NCBI GenBank assembly: GCA_947561715.1
Contig: OX387197.1
Coordinates: 10,785,001 to 10,849,000 of the forward strand
Direction: 5' to 3'
From: Ascidia mentula
Lineage: Eukaryota; Chordata; Ascidiacea; Phlebobranchia; Ascidiidae
DNA length: 64,000 nt
In this document: piece by piece, positions 23,750-37,900 of the stretch
Layout of the letters: every line of letters starts with the position of its first letter
Position numbering within the stretch: the stretch's first letter is position 1
Made by a program: the position numbers and the translations under genes
Notes under the pieces: model-generated
Database searches by the model: none
What the model saw: the letters and a program-made list of their open reading frames with translations, nothing else
Told to the model about the DNA's origin: nothing

Positions 23750-25918
23750 AGCTTCTACTGCATTTTTTTATGAAATTTGTTGACATATTTTCAGTAACAT
23801 TTGCTCATGCCATAGTATGTTTGTAAATTTGCCTAGCTTTAATTAAAAATGTTTCTATCCTTTGTGTTTGCTTCTAGATTTTAATTTTTTTTAAAGCAGC
23901 AATTGATGTAGAGTTTTATTCGTTAATCTTTAATGAGCAAATTTTTTGTACATGTCATATGGACCTTTCAGTATTTTCTGCATTTGTTATAACAACATAA
24001 TTGCTACAAATAGAAAGTTTGGAACAATTTACGATTTCAGGATAATGTATTGTGTGTTTTCTTTCGTGCCTAATAATTATTGCATCACATTCATGGCTGA
24101 AATCGAATCTTTTCTTTGTGTGTGGCACACATCGACAGGTATTAGCACCAATCACAATGATTCATGCCAAAAGCATCAACGTTGTCATCTTGTTCAGTTT
24201 CAAGTTGTAAATTCAGCTGTTCAAGACAAGCACTAGAACCACAATTGCTTGATGGTCCTAACACACAAAAGTCTATCACACTCGTCAAGCTCCGGACAGG
24301 CAAACATTTTTTTTACAGAATTTTAATCATTTTGGCAGGGGTTCTTAACTACCAAAGAGATGCTAGTCGACAAAACTTCAAACGCACATATCTCTGCCGT
24401 TACCAATGATGAGAGCTGTTTGGTAAAGTTGGGTGCATAAATACTTTGATACGCTTATATCAGGGGATTGCAAGTACTGCATGGTTGGTGATTTCAAAGG
24501 GGATGTCGACAAGGAAAATTGATAAGAATCACTGCTTTATTCTTCTCATGTTTGACGAGTATTAACCATACTCTTATGCGGCCTTTAAAACTCTTCTCAC
24601 GGACCAAACACATTTCGGCCATAAAACCGTGAAGGAACAAAAGATTAAATGATACAAACAATGTTTTTGTCACAGAAAAACACCACACTTTTTGCAATTA
24701 ATAATTACTGAACATGCGTTTTACACAAGAAAATACGGCCACAACGGGCGCTTATCAAGTTTTTTTGACCTGCGTGTTTTAGCGGCCAACAATCCAGTTT
24801 TATGGAGTCACTACAAAACAACCCGTGGTACAAAGCCACCAATCAACGTTATATGCACACTAGCTCACAGGCTATGCAGGCCAACACTGTAACCACTAGA
24901 CGGTTTTTGGTGTTGTAAGGGTTTAGCCTACCTACTTCACCAACAAACGGTTGAATATTGAATAATAAAAAAGCGGTTGAATCCGAATAAACAGTTTATT
25001 ATCAGAATAACTTTATTTTCAGAATAGCTTGTAGAGTCTCAGTAATAATAGTAGTGTCATGTCACCGAATAGAAGATCAAAGAAAGAACGATGATTCCGA
25101 ATAGAGTAGTGTCGAGCCGAATGCAAAGAGTCGCGTGCCGTCATACATCACTTGGGTTAATATAATACAAGAACAAAGGTGTGGTGTGACATAAGCATAG
25201 GAGATCATTTTATGTGGTAAACAGGATGTTGTATGGATCACTTTACTCGAAATCATTCGATGGATAAATCATTTGGGTCACATTATGGGATTATGTTTAT
25301 AATTTTTGTATTTGCTTTTGCAGAGCTTGTAATTGCTTTTGCAATGCTGGAAACGAAATGAATTTTTCTCTGAGGTAGGTCCTAATACAAATATGTCCTA
25401 ATACAAATACTGGTTTCTGTGACGTATGTTACAGTGGTCCGTGGCTGGATTATACTTATATTAGGACCAGGAATTTGTACTTTCTGCCTGAACTGATGAC
25501 TTACAGACCGTTATTGCCCGCGGCATGGTGGTTGGGAAGTTGGCGACCCCTGCCTGATTAACCCAATTCTAGTCTACCACCAACCTAATCTAAACTGTAA
25601 TCCTGTCACAACAGAAAAAAACGTTGGACAACGCTGGAAACAAAACCCCGACAACCTGAAAACAAAATTAAGGACAAGTTAATTTACTCGAAGTTTTACG
25701 TGTCAATAAATTTTATCGGTATTGTTTAATTTCACATCGCTTCAGTTGTAAGGTTGAAACTGTGTTAAAATAGTTGCTACAACTTGAAGCGCCGCACCAA
25801 AATGCAAAACGGCATTTATTGCTATCGAACACAGTGCAGCAGGTGTAATGTCGCAAGCCAATGTGTGCTCTTTACTTAAATACATGACATTGTAAAGTTG
25901 GTTACATGGTGTTTGGTG
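23750..25918. other. Intergenic region between DDO and the EF-hand gene
   Basis: AT-rich. Open stretches such as 23946-24236 lack splice sites or recognisable protein. Short tandem wording (cctaatacaaata twice at about 25380-25410) was seen. No RNA gene or clear element was recognised. Confidence 0.4.
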
Positions 25919-28900
25919 ATGAATTGGGTCACGCAAAATGCTCCTTTTGGGACTGACAACACACCAGTTTTGGAGGTTAAGATAGTGGGCGGAAAACGTG
26001 TGGAAGTGTTGGCTGACAGTGATAATGATCCCAATGCAGGGTGGGTGCACGCAGTAAAAATAGTTGTGTTTGCATCTTTTCTTTGTGACATGTATTTACA
26101 TTTGTAACTACTGAGAAGCATCTATATATGCTGCTATGCCTTCAAGTATTGTATTTTACGTATATACACAAAGTGTCATGCAATGCCCAGCTTATAGGCG
26201 CAACTTTTTTTCGTAATTATGTACTCATTAACAAAAACTTATTCCAATCTGTTTTACATGTGATTTGATTCACAAAAAAACATTTATCGCTTGCTAGAAC
26301 CCGCACGACCACTTATTGCTATTATAGTTAGTGTGAACAGTACAACGCACAGCGGTCAGGTTGCCAATGTAAAGTTTGCACAAACATGAAAATACTCAAC
26401 ATACAAAAGTAAACGAAATACACAATAGAATACTGAAGCTATGTTACACATGACAAGATTTTGTGTGCACAAGTGCAAATACGAATTCTAAATGCAATCA
26501 CGAAAGCCAGGCACTTTTCCATAAATAAATTTGTAGAAACACTGCTGTTGACATCAGGCAGGTTAGGAAGTCAGGATTTTAGTCAAAGTCCTAAATATTC
26601 AAGTTGTTTCCAATCCAATGGATAAAAAGTGATTCAGAAATATTGGAAAGTTGTATTTCTAGTTTATTGGAAATGTAGACTTGATCTAATTTACACTTTT
26701 AAAAACGAAAGTCTAAAACTTTAGTTTCAGTATTGTAATTTCTAACAATTGTTTGATTTTATTAACTGTTCCTATTCTAAACATGCTTTGTCTGTCAGAT
26801 TTCAACACAAAGAGACTATTTCCCCACCCAGAGGACCACATGGGACACCATCAATGCTTACACAGCCCATGTTTAGAAGTTATGCTTTTTCAGACCAGCA
26901 GCATGGTTTCAATACAGCCAAGCAGCACCAAATTGCAAGAGAGGTTGCCAACAGCACTACTTTCTAATAAAAACAACTCCTATGTTAAAGAAATTGTTAT
27001 AATAACAGTTTTACTGTTATCCGTGTTTGTTGCAAATAGAAAACTTCTTGCTAAAATAATCAGGAATGGACCAAATGTAACAAGTTTTGGTGTCAGACTT
27101 TTTTGCAAATTTTGCCACATTATTTTAAGTCAAATATAGAAGTAGAATTATAACGAATATTTTTTATTACTGTTATTATGAGAATCATTAAATTATTGAC
27201 TAATATTTCAGGTGACTTCATACACATCTCCCAATGGTGATCGCAGCAGATCTTTCCGACATGGTGCACCACTTCTCAATAAACACCCTGTGTTACCACC
27301 GATTGGAGCATCCCAACCTCCTGGTATGTTTGTTTTGTGGTTCACATTTTGCCATGTTATATTCAAGCATACGCATGTGTTTTTTAGGAAATACAGCAGC
27401 ACATCCAGATGAGTTTTTCAAACAGGATTTTTACCCAAATTCACAGCATATTGATAATCAACATAATGATGATGTTTCTTTAGATGCACTTGTTGCGCAT
27501 CAGCTAAATGGATTTAGACATGATAAGCTAAAGTATGTTTGTTCATTTGTGTGCAGCACTTTAAAAGTATTTTTGAACCATTTAACTATTATCTGTACAT
27601 TACTGCAACATTTTATTATCTGAAAGTATTTTATTGTTTTATGCTTAACCTTTATTTGTAGAGACATGTACATTGAGTTGACTGGATTTGATCGACACCT
27701 CACGGGTTCAGTTAATGAGGCCCAGCTTAATTTGGTTGCTATGAGATATGACCTTCCAATTAAAATGTCCACACTTAAAATGCTTTTGCACAAATTTAGA
27801 GGTACTGGAACTGTCTGTCACCCTTTCATAGTGAAATTTTGCAATTAAAATGTCATTTTGCTGTTCAGACAGGAATGAAAGCAGATCAGTCAAGTACGAA
27901 AAACTGCTTCAGTTTTTGTCTCAGTGCTTGTCATCGTCACCACAAAAACTTAAAGCTACAGAGTAAGTAAATGTTAATTCTTAGCTAATTGTAGTCGTGT
28001 AATGTGGTATGATGCATACTTTAGCCATAATCATCAATAGATACTTTAAGTGGTTTGTGGAGCCATAAACTGAATAGGCAAAAGCATTGTGAATGGTGCT
28101 TATGTCTTAAATTGTATACAATTAGGTTTAGCAATGGCATCGCCAACTCAACTCATCATTTATTAATGTCACAAAAATTTGGGTTTAAATATGTCCACTG
28201 CATTCATACAAAATAATGGCAATTATGACATGGTTCATGCGGGTTTGTAACAATGTGGCAGTAAATAGTTTGTGTAATGTTTTTGTGCCAAGAAATATTG
28301 TGGTAACGCACACAAAGCAAAAATCACTTGTTTTAATACAGCATCAGCCTTGCATAATATAGGAAAATATATTTTGCCCTATGGGCATCATCAATTTCGT
28401 ACTCAAATAGAACCACCAAAAAGCGCAGTGATCCCCAGATCCCCCTCTGGAGTTGGTGGTTCAGATCCTCGTGTTCCACACTAGAAGTCATTTGTGAAAC
28501 AAACACTTTTCATTGTGTAAACCTACCCACACACTATTTGTAACCAACGAAGCATTTTAAGTATCATTCTGTCACACAAAAATGTGGACTGTTACCAACG
28601 CCCACCAAAAGTTAACAAAGCACGCTAATTAGTAATTAAAAGCATGCCCACGTGTAGTGTTGCACCGTCTGTGGAACGCAAATCGAGCGTGAAAAAGAGC
28701 GCGACGCCCCTTCCAGCTCCTGGTAGCGAAAAGGATGAAAAGCTTCTGAGTCTGCTTCGTGTCCAACTTAGTGGTTCGGAAGAAATCAACGTTCGAGACC
28801 TGAACGCTGCGTTTACCACTGCAGACAGGTAGACCATTGTTCGTTGTCAAATGTTACAAATGTTATCGCACCGAAACAACTGCTAATTTATAAACGATCA

Positions 28901-31900
28901 GCCCAAAGCATATTCAGCTGACTTCGTTTGGATATTTTCACAATAGCTGGGAAAATTTTGCTGTAAATTCCCTTATTTTCGATCAAACTAGGTTTTAAAA
29001 TTTGATAAAAATGTGTGAATGCTTTTACAGACTGGCGAACGGAGAGCTTCCCTCGTACACAGTTGAAAAAATCTGCGTTGAGCAACGACTTCCACTGACC
29101 AGTTCCGTTATCTTGAAGATGTTGCAATACACAGAAACGTCCCACGGAAATATAAAGTAAGCCTGGTTACAAAATTGTGGTGTTTCGCTTAAGTGCTTTC
29201 CTGTCTGTGAAAATTTTGCAATTTTGCACCTGGTAAAGAGTTTACAAACACTAAACATTTAAAATTAGAAGTAAAAAAAAACACCAGACTAAACTGTGCT
29301 GGTTTGCTAAAACTTTCCGAACAGTATTGTCAAGTGAACTATGCCATTGTGTTAAATGAGAAGGTACATTTAACGAATAATGTAAACTACTTTTAGGTAC
29401 ACTTATCCTTGACCAACCTCTAATTGAAAGATTTTCGTACAAACCCATTTAGATAGAAAACATACCAAGTAGCAAAAATCAGATACATAATATTAAAATT
29501 CGAGTTTTTTGTGGCTCCTTGTAGTGTAACAGTTCAATAATTACATGTCCCCACAATGAAAACTATCATAACTAAATAGTTAACTTATCAGCTAACCTAT
29601 AGGAACTTTGTGCAGTAACCTTTTTAATGGTGATTGTCAGGAAGCTAGATGGCGCTATTGAGGCAAAACATTGTATTGTAGTTGGAGAGAGTTCGTTGAT
29701 CTTCTGATGCGAGCCGATGAGCGAATCGAACACGGGGAAGTGAAGAAGCACGCCACTCCGACCCGAACACCTTCACAACGTATGGTGGAAAAGCATGAGA
29801 GCGGAATGTGGAAAAATGGTCAAACTGAGGCTTCTTTACCAAGTATGCTTTGGCCATTGATGTTTGATTTTTTTAATACTGCGTGGTGTGCTCTTACATC
29901 GAACACTGATGTAGTATTTAGAGTACAACGATTTAGTAATAAGTGATGACAAACGCGTATGAAACAATTTTTATTTCAATTCGGAGAAAAGTTGATTCAG
30001 CTTCATGTAAAACATTCGTTGGTTGAAGACCGGAAAACCTTTTTTCGAAAACACCTCTGTGTACGTGATTTACAGAAATCGAAAAAACGCAAGGGCACAC
30101 TAACCCTCGCGTCATGTGGGTAAATAACTCGCCGGCGTGGCCGTGCCCACATGATTTACGCGTGTTTGGTGAGAACAAACAGCTTTACACAGTTGGTGGC
30201 GTGGTGCTAGCGTGGTGGCGTGGTGCCGGCATGGGGATGCGGCTACAATACCCACATGCTTACAACACCCCTACAAATTCCTCGGGTTATTCGGGGTTAA
30301 AACCTACTTGACAAACCCATCATGCTTGTTTTCCGCTAAAATTGTCACCCAAGCTTGTGTTTACATATGTAGCTAATTTGTACGACTATCGCCTTGTGTA
30401 CCAAACAGCCACCGGAATGCTGTAAAAAACGGTTTCGCAAATAAAAGTTTTAAAAAACAGTTTTAAAAACAGTTTTGTACAAGTTGGATTGCACATACAA
30501 TGACTTCATACATTTGCTGCGTCTTCATCAATGTTGGAACCCCAGCAAAACTCGAAAAAACGCTGTTTCGATTTGATGTGTCTCGCTTGCCACTGTTCTC
30601 TAAATGCGTTTTAACCGTTTCGTTTCAATTTATAAGACCAATTCCACTTACAAGCTGTTACTGTTGATTAGGCGATTAAACAGCAACTCTAATATGTGCT
30701 CAGAAAGGCAAAATAGGCGCATAAGCTTATAACTTTCAACAGAAAAGACAAGGCTAAGGTGGTGCACGCTTTTAACACAATCTTAGCTTTGACTTTTCTA
30801 TTCAGAGGTAAAATAAAATTATGCTAAAATAAAATTATGCTTTGTCAAAAAAAGTGTATTATGTAGATTAGTTGCTCGTTATTAAAACGTTTTGCTTATG
30901 TTTAAAGATGGGGTCACAGGGAGGTCAACGGAAATTGACGGAAACTTTTCGAAAACCTATGAAGGGTTTCATTCGTCGCGTCACGGAGGTGAGGTAACCG
31001 CCTCTCCTACTTCGTCCAAGCAGAGCCGCAACATGTCTACAGGTAAACTGGCAACTCCTTTCAGGAATGTTAATTAAATAGATACGGAGTAGGATTAGCG
31101 TAACGGCTTGCTACCGAGTCTAATTGTTACGTAGGTAATAGTTAGCATTCTTTACCTTTCTGAAGGCTTGAATAAAAATGATTAAAAAATTTTAAACAAA
31201 CCGTTTCAAAATGCGTAAAGTCGATTTTTAGTGTTACGTGATCACGCAGGTTGTATTTGGTATCACCATTGCACAATTTAATCCCCTAATAGTATTCAAG
31301 GGCAACCAAAGAGGCTGTTGTTAAAAATAAGTCATGTCACCCAGCAGTGCTTTTGCCATCAAACACAGGTTGGGATGAGCGTGAACCAAGACCTTTAGAC
31401 GTCAAGGATCAACAAAAACTGATGGACGCAGAAGTCAGAAAAACTGAAACTTGGATTAGAAATTTTACCCGTCTCGCCCACGCCCTCCGTAACTACCACC
31501 CTTACAAAAATGGTGAGAAGAATATAATCAAAACATTGAAAATACTACTAAACCAGCGTGTTTTAAATTTTGGTTTGTATTTACTTGGGTCAATTCCTGC
31601 GTTTTTTATCCGCTCGGTGTTGCTATTGAGCTAATTTTATCCTTAACGGTGATAATACCTCGAGGCGTATGACCTTGCGTTGACGACAAAGAAACGTGAA
31701 ACCATGCGAGCGCGCTGTTGTGTTGTGTTACCGTTCCAAATATGGATCATGCCAATAGAGGCCCTTCGCGATGGTACGCAGTCTGTCAACAAACACAACG
31801 GCATGTAGTAGATGTTTTGTTGTGCCTAAGAATGGCACGCCACGCTGTGTGTGCTGATTTGTTTGAACGTGGAAGCCTTGAAACTTACGGATACTTTGCA

Positions 31901-32089
31901 GATGCTCTGCCGCGCGGCGAAGTTGCGCGAATGGCGAATAACTACAACCTGATATACGGCCTCGGTTTCTCCAAACGTCACTTGAGCGAAGCCATCAGCC
32001 GGGCAGTGACGTCACACAGCAAAGATATCACCGATCAAACGGTATCTGTCGACAAACTGCTTGAACACCTCGCAGGCATGGCTGAGTGA
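25919..32089 (+). CDS. EF-hand-like protein resembling C1orf87 (CREF)
   Basis: Twelve exons: 25919-26040, 26799-26943, 27212-27323, 27388-27532, 27662-27801, 27869-27962, 28643-28828, 29031-29156, 29682-29818, 30908-31042, 31369-31512, 31761-32089. They sum to 1815 bases, 604 aa, and every junction agrees in phase. The first third is low-complexity (ISPPRGPHGTPSML). The middle has two EF-hand-like pairs: LTGFDRHLTGSVNEAQ with KYEKLLQFLSQCL, and LLRVQLSGSEEINVRDLN with NWREFVDLLMRAD. The calcium-ligand positions are poorly kept, so calcium binding is doubtful. This arrangement recalls human C1orf87, a little-studied EF-hand protein of ciliated and other epithelia; I recognise it by layout only. 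The C-terminal exon (SRWYAVCQQTQRHVVD) is helical. An alternative last exon at 33279-33444 is possible. Confidence 0.7.
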
Positions 32090-34879
32090 TTGACAGCCCG
32101 AAGGACGACCGACCCATATTGTCGATATGTTTGTCGTAGTATTAGAGCAAGCATAAAGTCGAGTAGTTGTTTGGTATTCTTCTGATCGACCTATTATCAG
32201 ATACACATGACATGCAGTAACCGTGTTTGCATTTTTCTTTCTCTCAAAAGCGAACGCGCAAAAGCAAGATTTTACAGCTAGCGCGTTTTTTAGACTTGCA
32301 GCTTATTTTATGCGTGCGACAATCCTTTTAGGCTTCCAATCCTATAGTAGCGTTATCACTGTGTTATGTATAAGTTGCGTATCTCAATTGCCTCGCATTT
32401 CCGCTACCTGTACACAAATAATGTAATGTGCCTTACTTTATAGATAGCACTTGCGATAATAAACTTCTTGCAAACAACATTTCCTGTTATGGCAAAAATT
32501 ACAGCTGGTCATTTTGTCCATTCGCCACCATTTGGCAACTGATTAGACTAAACAGCGTTGTGTACAGAATTTTGCAATTGTTGTACAACATTAACAGCAT
32601 TCGAATTTACGGTCTGCAGAGATCGAAATCCACATTAATGATTTTTCAATCAATGTTAGATGAATGAACCCCAAAGTAGCAAACCTCTGAAGTACTCGGT
32701 TGGTGACTTAACTTCAACTTTTTTGATTAAAATTGCGGCAAAATTTTCGGTTACAAACGTTAACTGCATAAGCTTTAAAACCGATATTGCAGACCGTTTT
32801 TCCGCAAAACCTATAGGAAATTTAATATTTACCGAAAAAATCTTTTCGTATATTTCGTCTGTCAAACAGTTTTTTCAAAAAATTTCCAGGTGGGGCGTAT
32901 ATAGATTGGCAACAAAGCCATTGCGCATAAATTCCTTCTCATAAAGGTCTAGTGTGTTGTCATGGAATGTAAACATGGGACAACAAAGAATTTATGAAAA
33001 CTTCCTCCTACTCGGTGGGGGAAGCACAATTGGATTTTTATCAAAGAAATGCAGCGTAATTCACCCTCCCACTGGACACACCGCTTTGGGGGCGTTGCCG
33101 GTTCTATTTTGGTTACAACACAATATTATTATTTTAGTTGCGGGGTAGTCCATACATCACATCCAACGATACAGGTACGCACAAAGCGTGTGGCGAAATC
33201 AATGCTGTCTACACCCCCCTAAGTTACTGTTCTCCCTTTCTTGGTTAAGCAGTTCATTTTTTTATTTAATCCCAACAGCCGTGATGGCGCGCATGATCGT
33301 CGTATTCATCAGGGTCAGACTGCGACTGTCTCCGATTTGAAGCAGATGAATAGCGGACCAAGCATTAATGAATTGCTTCGGACGACCAGCCATATGCCAC
33401 GTTTCGATACAAACGGGATATCTCGACCTCGGCCGTCAGAATAAATCAATGGAAAGCTCCTGATCAATTAAAACTAAATCCTTCGCAGGTCGTTGCTTAG
33501 AAGAACTTTTTTATTTGCATTTGTTCGTGCGAGCCACGGGGTTTGAACAAAATCGAAACACAATTTTTTAACCCAATATAAATCGTGATGAAAGTCCAGT
33601 GCAAGACATTTTTTCCAACTGGCGTGCCGAACATTCAACGCCCACCATCCACCCTGGGCAAAGTCGACCCACATAAACGATTGGAAGAGGCAAAAATCGA
33701 CTTTGCTCTCTTGGGCATGGGGGTGTGAGTGTAATATCAGCCCTACATAATGTGTTCACCCAAATGAAAACAAAAGCTCGATATCCTGCTACTCTCAGTG
33801 AGAGGTCGACTATTTTGAAACCTAATCCTTGTAACTTACATAACATCTCGTTATTTAGGCACAAGGTGAAGCTGGGTATTCCATTCTGCAACGTCAGCTC
33901 TCGAAATGAAAACAATGCCCTTTTAACCATGCGTGGGTGATTTATGGCTGCTACATGGGCTTCAGACAAAACAGACAACCTTATTCTTTTTCATCAGTTT
34001 TTTTTTGTCATACAGAAAACACGGTAATCACCATAAACGAAAAATCGCGATAACCAAAAGAAGTTTCACAGTGAACGAAACGCTAATATTGAACAATTTT
34101 GTGCCGCTGAACATTCCTCGTACACAGCACAGAGAATCAAATCAAAACGCAGAGTGGCGAAAGCACGACATTCTTGTTGATAAACGACGGTTTGCAATAT
34201 TTGAAAGCGTCTTTCCTTCGTCAGTGGAGCGGCCATCTATTGCACAAATTTAGTTACAGGGGCCGGGTCAACATACATGTGTGTGAAATTGGTAATCACG
34301 TCATAGAAGGAGAGGCAGTCGGCGTGTTGTGTTTTTTTCGGTTTTCTATAAGGCACTTGTGCGAGAACAAGCCGAAATTGGAGAGCAAGTCGAAACGGAT
34401 GTATGCACGTCCACCGGAAAACAGCGCATGAAAACTGTTGCTGATTCATTTCACAAAGCGCGGTTGCTTAGATACAAGAGAGGTAACGTCAAAGAAGAGT
34501 GTTACGTCACTGGTCGGTTAGGGTTCGGGCCAGCAGCAGCGAACACGTCAGGCGAAATACATACGCAGGGGAGAAACAACAGCAGGTATGGACGCACAGT
34601 GGTGGATAAACGGATGTTGTTTCGTACTTCACATCACACGCGGCACCAAATTGTCTCAGCGGGCGCGTGTTGTACAGAACGATTCTGTACGTGGCGACAA
34701 TAAATAATTTTAGCAATATGAATATAAATATAAATAAAATAAATACTAAACTTTGTTTTTGTGGCGTTGAAAGAAACGAAATGGGACAAATGGTACCACT
34801 ATGTGCAATGCAACTGTTTCGGCCTTGAGCGTGAAGCTCGGCCACCATCTCATCTGCACTCACTTGATGCTGAGACACT
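32090..34879. other. Intergenic region between the EF-hand and lipase genes
   Basis: Contains the possible alternative exon at 33279-33444. An exon-like piece at 34355-34482 (after ctataag, ending AGAGAG|GTAACG, reading LVREQAEIGEQVETDV) could not be linked to any partner. The lipase 3' end enters from the right. Confidence 0.35.
33279..33444 (+). CDS. Possible alternative terminal exon of the EF-hand gene
   Basis: The piece follows a pyrimidine-rich acceptor (atcccaacag), reads RDGAHDRRIHQGQTATVSD and onward to a TAA inside AATAAAT, which could double as polyadenylation signal. It needs a donor in phase 2. The last codons of the main terminal exon offer GCTGA|GTGATT at 32085, which has that phase; using it would swap the final residue and stop for 54 more residues. 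The donor is weak. It may instead end an unrecognised gene. Confidence 0.3.
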
Positions 34880-34885
34880 TTTATT
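34880..34885 (-). terminator. Poly(A) signal of the lipase gene
   Basis: AATAAA on the minus strand, about 100 bases past the stop codon at 34983. Confidence 0.4.
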
Positions 34886-34982
34886 TGGCGTGCATCTTTA
34901 CTCCGAAACGGCGCGCTATGGCCTCCCGAAGGCCGGTATTTCAGCTCGCGTCTTGTCCTTGGCGTGCGCGTCAAAGCTCCTC

Positions 34983-37900
34983 TTAATCTGTTGTGTGTTC
35001 CGTCTTCGCCATGGGCGACGATACAAGCTCACTTGAAGGTTTTGAAGTGTCGGATTCGGAAGCAATTTCCGTTAATTTGGGGTTGACGATTGGCGGGTGA
35101 ACAACGAGACCGTTACGCGGCGCTGGTTCTTTGTATTGGCGACGTATCAGTTCGAGCGGTGTGTCGGGGAGAACTTCTTTGGTTTTCGAGCGTCCTTTGC
35201 TGCTTCCAGCCATCGGTGTGTACATGTAACTGCAATGAGGACACGAATTTACAATGTTGGCCACGTGTGTTATATTTGTGTTCAAATTTCTGATTATTCT
35301 TTGTAAGGCGTTTCCTGTCATAAAATTTCGGTGTCTTTAAGTGTCCGAAACCGGATACACAAAAAAACGACAAAATTGAGAAATGTGCGAAAAACCCACC
35401 GGTGTTGCTCTGATGCGTCGAAGATTTTGATGCGCTTCAGTCTCACGTTCTCTCGGTGACAGTTGAAGAAGAGGTTCCAACAGGAAGGCTGCTCCCAGCG
35501 AAACGTAATGCTCTCGATGCGTCCGACGTCCTCCTCACTGTCTTGTGTAACCAGGAACCTTGTAGTTTGGCCGGCAACAACGTGGAAGGTGGTACCGCTG
35601 CAATTAGAAAACAACCTAAGTTACGCTGAAAATAGGGCCATTGCAGGTATTTTAGGCGCCATTGACGATGGTCCCAAGTCACGCGTCCGTTTGAAGTACA
35701 TGAAGAAGGGGAATTTAAATCGTGATCATCCGGCAAACTTACTCGTTTAACGATATTTCCGAAGAACTTCCACGTTCGCCGTGCAACGTCAAAAACAGTT
35801 TTGCCTTGAAGCCGCTTGGCGAAGCATCCGTGTGATTCCACCAGTGAATTTGAACCTGGTAGTGTTTCACTAAAAAAAACACACACATGGTTACGAATTT
35901 GAGAACAAAAAATTGGTGTTGAATTAAAACAATTACCAACCTGTGAACGGGGCCTGCGCGCCTGTAACGAGATAATACTGAACTTGGTTTTTCTTTCCGC
36001 GAAGGGGTGTTGCCCAGTATCCCATCAGCCGACACCGGTTTCCGCCTTTGTATCGGCCACCGCGGCCCCTACATCTAAGACAGTTGCCACGCTGAAAACG
36101 CAAACAAAACTCCCATTAATTTTATTAAATACAATGAACTTGCGGATTTCTAAGATAAATACGCATTGTGTGAACAAACTACACTCAGTCGCCGCACTTA
36201 CTTTGAATTTTTCGAAACTTTCACATTTGTATCCGTCCATTGTGTGTTGTGGGTCTACGGCGTTAATGCTGTCCTTGAACAACTTGGTGGCCCGCAAGTG
36301 ATCGCACATTGTTGCGTCGGTGACAGCTGTAATAAAATAGCGTCGTAAAAAAGCCGATCATTAAACCACTTCGTGCATGATCCAAATGTTTGCTTCTATA
36401 ACGGATTCAACCGTGGTATTTTAGGTTTATAAAGTAGATTCTGGTGTTGTTACCGAACAACAATGCATTGTATTGTTTTTGCATTGTACAAGTTTTTGTT
36501 GCTGACTACCAAACAAACAATTGCTGAACCACCAAACCCAATGCGTTTTGATCTTAAAAAAACTAAATCGCGTTTACTCTGAAACTTTTCCGTCGAAGGA
36601 GCGAAAAGCGGAAGGTCGCCCACGCGAAGGCAAAACATAGAATCCCCGCGGGCGTATGTTGTTTCACGTTTCGCGGCGCAAGTTCAGCTCGTGTCAAAAT
36701 GCGGTGCTGACTGTTTATTCCAGGCAAGCCAAGATTTACCAGCGACAAGTAAACGGTTCGCAAGCAAGGCGCCGAAGGATTTTTATGCAAGTGTGCTTAA
36801 CAGGTCGATACCTCGCGATTTTCACGCGTCACATCATCGACCTAAACATCTTGCGATGGTTCCCATACGTGACACACAATAACCCCGACAAAACGGCAGC
36901 CCGACGTGACGTGTTGCGGTTAATGCGCAGTATTTTCCGCTTGGTTGGCGGTGATCTCGAGTAACCCGCCGCCGTAAACTGCCTCAATCGGATGTTTGTG
37001 CTACGCTTAATACAGTGCAAGCTACCCATATGGCACAAAGTAACTACGCGCCACGCGCATAAAAAAAGTCGTCAATCCATTCGTTCAACGAACAAAGTCG
37101 CCGGTTGATTTTACTACACGTAACCAACTGGAACCGGCGAAAGCGATGAATCAATAGGTCACTCTAGGGCAATGTGACGCGGCATCCAATGCGCTTTTCC
37201 TATTGGCTAAAGGACATTCCTCAATGGCATAGTCGAGTGGACGAAACAATCGGACGATGGGCGTCGTCGCTACGCAACGTGTCATCACGGGGTGCCCATG
37301 ACGGCAGAGTCACGTGCGACACAGATTCAGGGGTTACTGAATTCGCGGACGTTGTAGAGATTTTTATGTCCCAATGTACACACAGATTTCCGCGTCTTAA
37401 GAGAGAAACAACTTGTGCTCGACAAATGTTTGACATCTTATTGACGTCACTGAATGGAATACGCCCGATTGACTGGAAAAATTCAGTGCGGAAGTGTGAC
37501 GAAGTGATGGCAAAAGCGACGCGATCCATATTTGTAAAAGAATTATTCGCCACAGATAAGCACGAAACACGTAATATCCGCCGGAATTCTTTACATCGCG
37601 GAAGCTCGTTGGACCACAACCGACTGACTGAAAGTCACTACTCTGACGCCGACGTGACAGAGAAGTGCATGTCATGTCACCATTAATTAGCACTGACAAT
37701 GGAAGTGCACGTGCTGAAAATGCGCGTTCCAGCCGTATACTGCAATGTTTGTGCACTATGTATGTTTTGCACTCGAGTGGCCACTTGTAATATGTAGCTT
37801 GCACACACTTTACAACAGACCGATCAACGAAAGAAAAACTGAAACTTCTGCGCCTAAAACAACACAAGCAATTGCGATAACATACGCTTCATAATATGCC

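Noticed and set aside
28410-28475. tRNA or tRNA-derived SINE
   Set aside because: ggttcagatcc only loosely fits a B box, and no A box or cloverleaf could be drawn.
30190-30235. GTGGCGTGGTGC tandem repeat
   Set aside because: Two imperfect units in an intron; ordinary low-complexity sequence.
32954-33148. 64-codon ORF with a hydrophobic end
   Set aside because: No family, no splice signals; weaker than the microprotein candidate at 8.84 kb.
34355-34482. Exon-like block with acceptor and donor
   Set aside because: No partner exon in a matching phase could be found on either side.
37174-37686. 170-aa ORF as a firm gene
   Set aside because: Starts at GTG, overlaps open frames on the other strand, lies in an intron and resembles no protein. 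Kept only as a weak finding.
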